Shown piece by piece: positions 5,163 to 7,899 of a DNA stretch of 7,899 nucleotides; position 1 is the first letter of the stretch, and every line of letters starts with the position of its first letter. Below the pieces are notes generated by a model. It did no database searches. It saw only the letters and a list, made by a program, of their open reading frames with translations, and was not told the origin of the DNA. Origin of the DNA: Gracilimonas sp035704785 (lineage in GTDB: Bacteria > Bacteroidota > Rhodothermia > Balneolales > Balneolaceae); the NCBI RefSeq assembly GCF_035704785.1, contig NZ_DASSWP010000138.1, forward strand, positions 1 through 7,899, written 5' to 3'. The translations under genes and the position numbers were made by a program.

Positions 5163-6185
5163 ATGGCCTTTACACGACAAGATTTTCTTAAAACATCTCT
5201 GCTTTTTCCTTTAACCGGTATTGCACTTAGCAAATCAAAGTGTACTTCAGATCCCGCCGATGATCAGCCAATGATCAAACCCAAGGCTTTAAAAGAGGGT
5301 GATACGTTAGGTTTAATAGCCCCGGCCAGCCCAATCTATGAAGAAAGTGAATTTCAGCAGATGCTCACAGATCTTGAGGCATTAGGTTTTAAGCTTAAGC
5401 TTGGAGAGCACGTGAGAAACAGGTATGGTTATTTAGCCGGAACAGATGAGGAAAGGCTGGAAGATCTGATGAATATGTTCCGGGATCCTTCGGTGGATGG
5501 AATCATGTGCGTAAGAGGAGGATGGGGGTGTAATCGAATTCTGTCCTCAATTGATTATGAAGTGATCAGGAAAAACCCCAAAGTATTTTGTGGTTTTAGT
5601 GATATTACTTCGTTGCATATGGCTTTCTACAAGAAAAGCGGCCTGCATACTTTTCATGGACCTGTTGGAAAATCTACTTGGAATGACTTTACGATTGATG
5701 CCTTCAAAACTATTACCTGGAGGGGAAGTGCTGCAGAATTTGGTATTCCGAAGGAATTTGATAACAGTTTTGTGATCACTCAGGGTGCTTCTGAAGGGAA
5801 ATTATTGGGTGGCAATCTATCCGTACTTGTTTCTATGATCGGATCAGACTATCTGCCTTCATTTGAAAATGCGATCCTGTTTTTGGAAGACATCGGAGAA
5901 AGCGTTTATAGAATAGACCGAATGCTTACTCAATTGAAACTGGCCGGTATTCTGGATCAATTATCAGGCTTTGTGTTTGGTAAGTGCACCGACTGTTCAG
6001 CAGGAAGTAATAGTCTTACGCTCGAACAAGTTATGGACCATCACATTGCGCCGCTTAATATACCGGCATTCTACGGAGCAATGATTAGTCATAATGATCA
6101 TAACATTACCTTACCTGTTGGACTGGAGGCTAAAATGGATGCTTCTCAAAAAACCATAAGCATTTCAGATTCAGCGGTTGTTTAA
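5163..6185 (+). CDS. Family S66 LD-carboxypeptidase (LdcA-like)
   Basis: Family S66 serine peptidases include LdcA, which removes the terminal D-alanine from murein tetrapeptides during cell-wall recycling, and MccF-type immunity peptidases. The 340-residue protein has GLIAPASP at 50-57, RGGWG at 118-122 (oxyanion region), the nucleophile Ser146 in GFSD, Glu242 in LFLEDIGE and His310, with LPVG eight residues on, completing the Ser-Glu-His triad. The N-terminus has an extra leader of about 40 residues. TRQDFLK at 4-10 is followed by a hydrophobic stretch (LLFPLTGIALS), which looks like a Tat signal whose second arginine is Gln. Cys27 is not in a valid lipobox, since the residue before it is Lys. 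The peptidase may be exported, poorly exported or membrane-tethered; canonical LdcA is cytoplasmic. It ends the tightly spaced run, 29 bp after nadD, with a purine-rich AGAAAGA just before its ATG. Murein recycling is the likely role, but the substrate is not proven by sequence. Confidence 0.88.
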   Translation: MAFTRQDFLKTSLLFPLTGIALSKSKCTSDPADDQPMIKPKALKEGDTLGLIAPASPIYEESEFQQMLTDLEALGFKLKLGEHVRNRYGYLAGTDEERLEDLMNMFRDPSVDGIMCVRGGWGCNRILSSIDYEVIRKNPKVFCGFSDITSLHMAFYKKSGLHTFHGPVGKSTWNDFTIDAFKTITWRGSAAEFGIPKEFDNSFVITQGASEGKLLGGNLSVLVSMIGSDYLPSFENAILFLEDIGESVYRIDRMLTQLKLAGILDQLSGFVFGKCTDCSAGSNSLTLEQVMDHHIAPLNIPAFYGAMISHNDHNITLPVGLEAKMDASQKTISISDSAVV

Positions 6186-6304
6186 ATAGAGCGGGATAAG
6201 AAACTATTGGTTGATCTCCGATACAACTTTTAATGCTTTTAGAAGCAACAAAATATTATACTCACGTAGAGTATCTCTCAAACACTAAGTAATCTTATCA
6301 AAAA
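6186..6304 (+). promoter_or_regulatory. Intergenic gap likely holding the promoter of the propeller gene
   Basis: These 119 bp are the largest gap in the second half of the window, and they are AT-rich. TATTAT at 6254-6259, about 46 bp before the ATG, could be a -10 element, but I find no convincing -35 or Bacteroidota-type -33 partner. A small TGCTT/AAGCA hairpin (6234-6247) lacks a T-run. The promoter is inferred mainly from the change in gene spacing. Confidence 0.3.
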
Positions 6305-7899
6305 ATGAAGAAAACAGAAGCCAGGATGTGGGTACACATCCCGTTAATACTAGTATTGGGTTTATTTACATTTCAAAATTCTACTGCCTCAAGCTTTATT
6401 GTACAACAAGACACTGCTGCTGCAGATACCAATAAAATTGAAAAAGCTGATAATGAACTGCCCATGGAACCCGGCCGGGTAATCGAGTTCACAACCAGCG
6501 AAGGAACCTGGATGTCATTGGATATCAGTCCCGACGGACAGCATATCGTCTTTGATCTGCTGGGGGATATCTATCGGATTCCGGTATCGGGGGGAGACGC
6601 CGAGCAGCTCACCGATGGAATGGCTTTTGATACGCATCCGCGCTACAGCCCTGATGGACAATATGTGTTATTTACCTCGGATGCTTCCGGAGAAGAAGAT
6701 CTGTATTACGTGAATGTAGAAGATACCTCGGAAATAGAACAAATTACCAAAGGAGGAAATACCCGTTACACCAATGCCGACTGGACTCCCGACGGCGAAT
6801 ACGTGGTCGCTTCCAAAGGCGGATTGACTCCTAAACTCTGGCTAATCCACAAAGAGGGAGGAAGCGGAACCGCGTTGATTGGCGAGCCTGAAAACCTTAA
6901 GATCATTGATCCGGCTATTTCTCCGGATGGAAGATATGTTTACTACTCACAGCGAAACGGAGCCTGGAATTACAATGCACAGCTTCCGCAATATCAAGTA
7001 GGGCGTTATGATCGAGAAGACGGTTCACGCCAAACGGTGACTTCCCGCTATGGTTCGGCTTTCACTCCAACATTGTCAAGTGATGGCAAATGGATGGTGT
7101 ACGGCTCCCGTTATGAAGAAAACACCGGTTTAGTGATTCGGGATATGGAAACGGGGAACGAACGCTGGTTGGCTTATCCCATCCAAAGAGATGATCAGGA
7201 ATCGATCGCAACTATGGGTGTACTGCCGGGAATGACCTTCACAAATGATGATAAGAATCTGTTAACTTCTTACAATGGAAAGATTTACAAAATCAATATT
7301 GAAAGCGGAGAATCGACTGAAATACCGTTTGAAGTAAATGTACATCTTGAAATGGGGCCGGAAGTGTTCTTCAAATATCCTATAAATGATGACACTGAAA
7401 AACTGGCTACACAGATAAGGGATGCGACCCCTTCACCAAATGGAGAACAGCTTGCGTTTACCGTCCTTAACAAATTATACGTACAGGATCTGCCCGCTGG
7501 AGAACCCCGCAAGCTAACCAATACTGATTTTGTAGAAGCCCAGCCGACCTGGTCTCCCGATGGAGAATGGATAGTTTATGCCACTTACGATGCTGAGGAG
7601 GGAGGAGCTTTATATAAAGTAAATCCAAATGCGAGACGAGTACACCCTGAGAAAATTACGGAAACCCCCGGTATATACAGTGAGCCTGCATGGTCTTATA
7701 ATTCTGACCGAATTGTGGCTATTTGGGGGCCAAACAGAAGTTATCAGCAAAATCACGGCAGTTCAGCCCAGGAATTGGTTTGGATTTCACCGGATGGAAG
7801 TGAAGCTAATTTGATAGCCACAAGAGAAGGTAGAAGCACCCCTCACTTCGTTAAAGATAATGACCGCATTTATCTGAATCGCGGAAATGGTACGCTGCT
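6305..7899 (+). CDS. Secreted TolB-like beta-propeller protein, probable amidohydrolase fusion (3' end outside window)
   Basis: An open frame of 531 codons runs from ATG 6305 off the right edge. The N-terminus is a Sec signal peptide: MKKTEAR, a hydrophobic core at about residues 9-23 and a likely cleavage near STA-SS at 26-30, so the protein is periplasmic or surface-exposed. The rest is a run of PD40/WD40-like blades, each marked by an S-P-D-G-type turn at residues 75, 115, 161 (TPDG), 206, 258 (SSDG), 377 (SPNG), 417 and 495. The opening of the propeller, EGTWMSLDISPDG followed by FDLLGDIY, is wording I associate with proteins of about 1,000 residues or more that join a TolB-type propeller to a C-terminal metal-dependent amidohydrolase. 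That catalytic domain would lie past the window, so it is inference; a DPP-IV-like peptidase or a propeller alone are alternatives. The start follows an A-rich run rather than a clear Shine-Dalgarno. No frame break is seen. Confidence 0.82.
   Translation, partial: MKKTEARMWVHIPLILVLGLFTFQNSTASSFIVQQDTAAADTNKIEKADNELPMEPGRVIEFTTSEGTWMSLDISPDGQHIVFDLLGDIYRIPVSGGDAEQLTDGMAFDTHPRYSPDGQYVLFTSDASGEEDLYYVNVEDTSEIEQITKGGNTRYTNADWTPDGEYVVASKGGLTPKLWLIHKEGGSGTALIGEPENLKIIDPAISPDGRYVYYSQRNGAWNYNAQLPQYQVGRYDREDGSRQTVTSRYGSAFTPTLSSDGKWMVYGSRYEENTGLVIRDMETGNERWLAYPIQRDDQESIATMGVLPGMTFTNDDKNLLTSYNGKIYKINIESGESTEIPFEVNVHLEMGPEVFFKYPINDDTEKLATQIRDATPSPNGEQLAFTVLNKLYVQDLPAGEPRKLTNTDFVEAQPTWSPDGEWIVYATYDAEEGGALYKVNPNARRVHPEKITETPGIYSEPAWSYNSDRIVAIWGPNRSYQQNHGSSAQELVWISPDGSEANLIATREGRSTPHFVKDNDRIYLNRGNGTL

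Noticed and set aside
5590..5775. Plus-strand open frame of 61 codons inside the S66 peptidase
   Set aside because: Out-of-frame shadow of an intact gene; no domain or ribosome site.
6234..6247. Hairpin TGCTT-TTAG-AAGCA as a terminator after the S66 peptidase
   Set aside because: The stem is only 5 bp and AT-rich, and no T-run follows.
7629..7814. Plus-strand open frame of 61 codons inside the propeller gene
   Set aside because: Out of frame with a propeller frame that continues cleanly through this stretch.
1..7899. tRNA, rRNA, CRISPR array, insertion sequence or prophage genes
   Set aside because: No regularly spaced repeats, transposase or integrase motifs, or cloverleaf/rRNA signatures were seen on either strand.

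Overview
The window reads as ordinary chromosome of a moderately AT-rich member of the Bacteroidota/Balneolota/Rhodothermota assemblage. The pointers are a DUF2480 C-terminus (a family I know mainly from Bacteroidota-type genomes), a type 2 (FMN-dependent) isopentenyl-diphosphate isomerase, a BamD lipoprotein, a TolB-propeller protein of the amidohydrolase-fusion type, and the near absence of clear Shine-Dalgarno sequences before most genes. A Balneolaceae-like organism would fit, but this is inference from gene content and protein wording, not a database result.

Layout. Positions 1-242 hold the C-terminal end of a DUF2480 protein on the plus strand. Convergent to it is a small minus-strand module: an intact DUF2442 gene (262-534), preceded and overlapped by a broken DUF4160 gene (494-732) carrying both a frameshift and an in-frame TAG. 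A 36-bp spacer with a perfect 10-bp direct repeat separates this module from a divergent FabG-like short-chain dehydrogenase (769-1491). After a palindrome at 1515-1531, a plus-strand run begins: type 2 IPP isomerase (1634-2674), a trans-polyprenyl diphosphate synthase with a TTG start (2713-3708), BamD (3728-4552), NadD (4552-5133, sharing one base with bamD) and a family S66 LD-carboxypeptidase (5163-6185). A 119-bp gap then leads to a secreted beta-propeller protein (6305-7899) cut off by the right edge.

How the genes work together. The isomerase and the prenyl synthase are consecutive steps of isoprenoid supply, making DMAPP from IPP and then condensing the two to longer allylic diphosphates. 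BamD (outer-membrane protein assembly), NadD (NAD synthesis) and the S66 peptidase (murein tripeptide recycling or a relative) are envelope and housekeeping functions. The short gaps (38, 19, -1 and 29 bp) suggest these five are co-transcribed.

I see no new defence, mobile or RNA-based system. The most informative oddities are the decayed DUF4160 next to an intact DUF2442, the repeats around the dehydrogenase start, and an S66 peptidase whose Tat-like leader has Arg-Gln in place of twin arginine.
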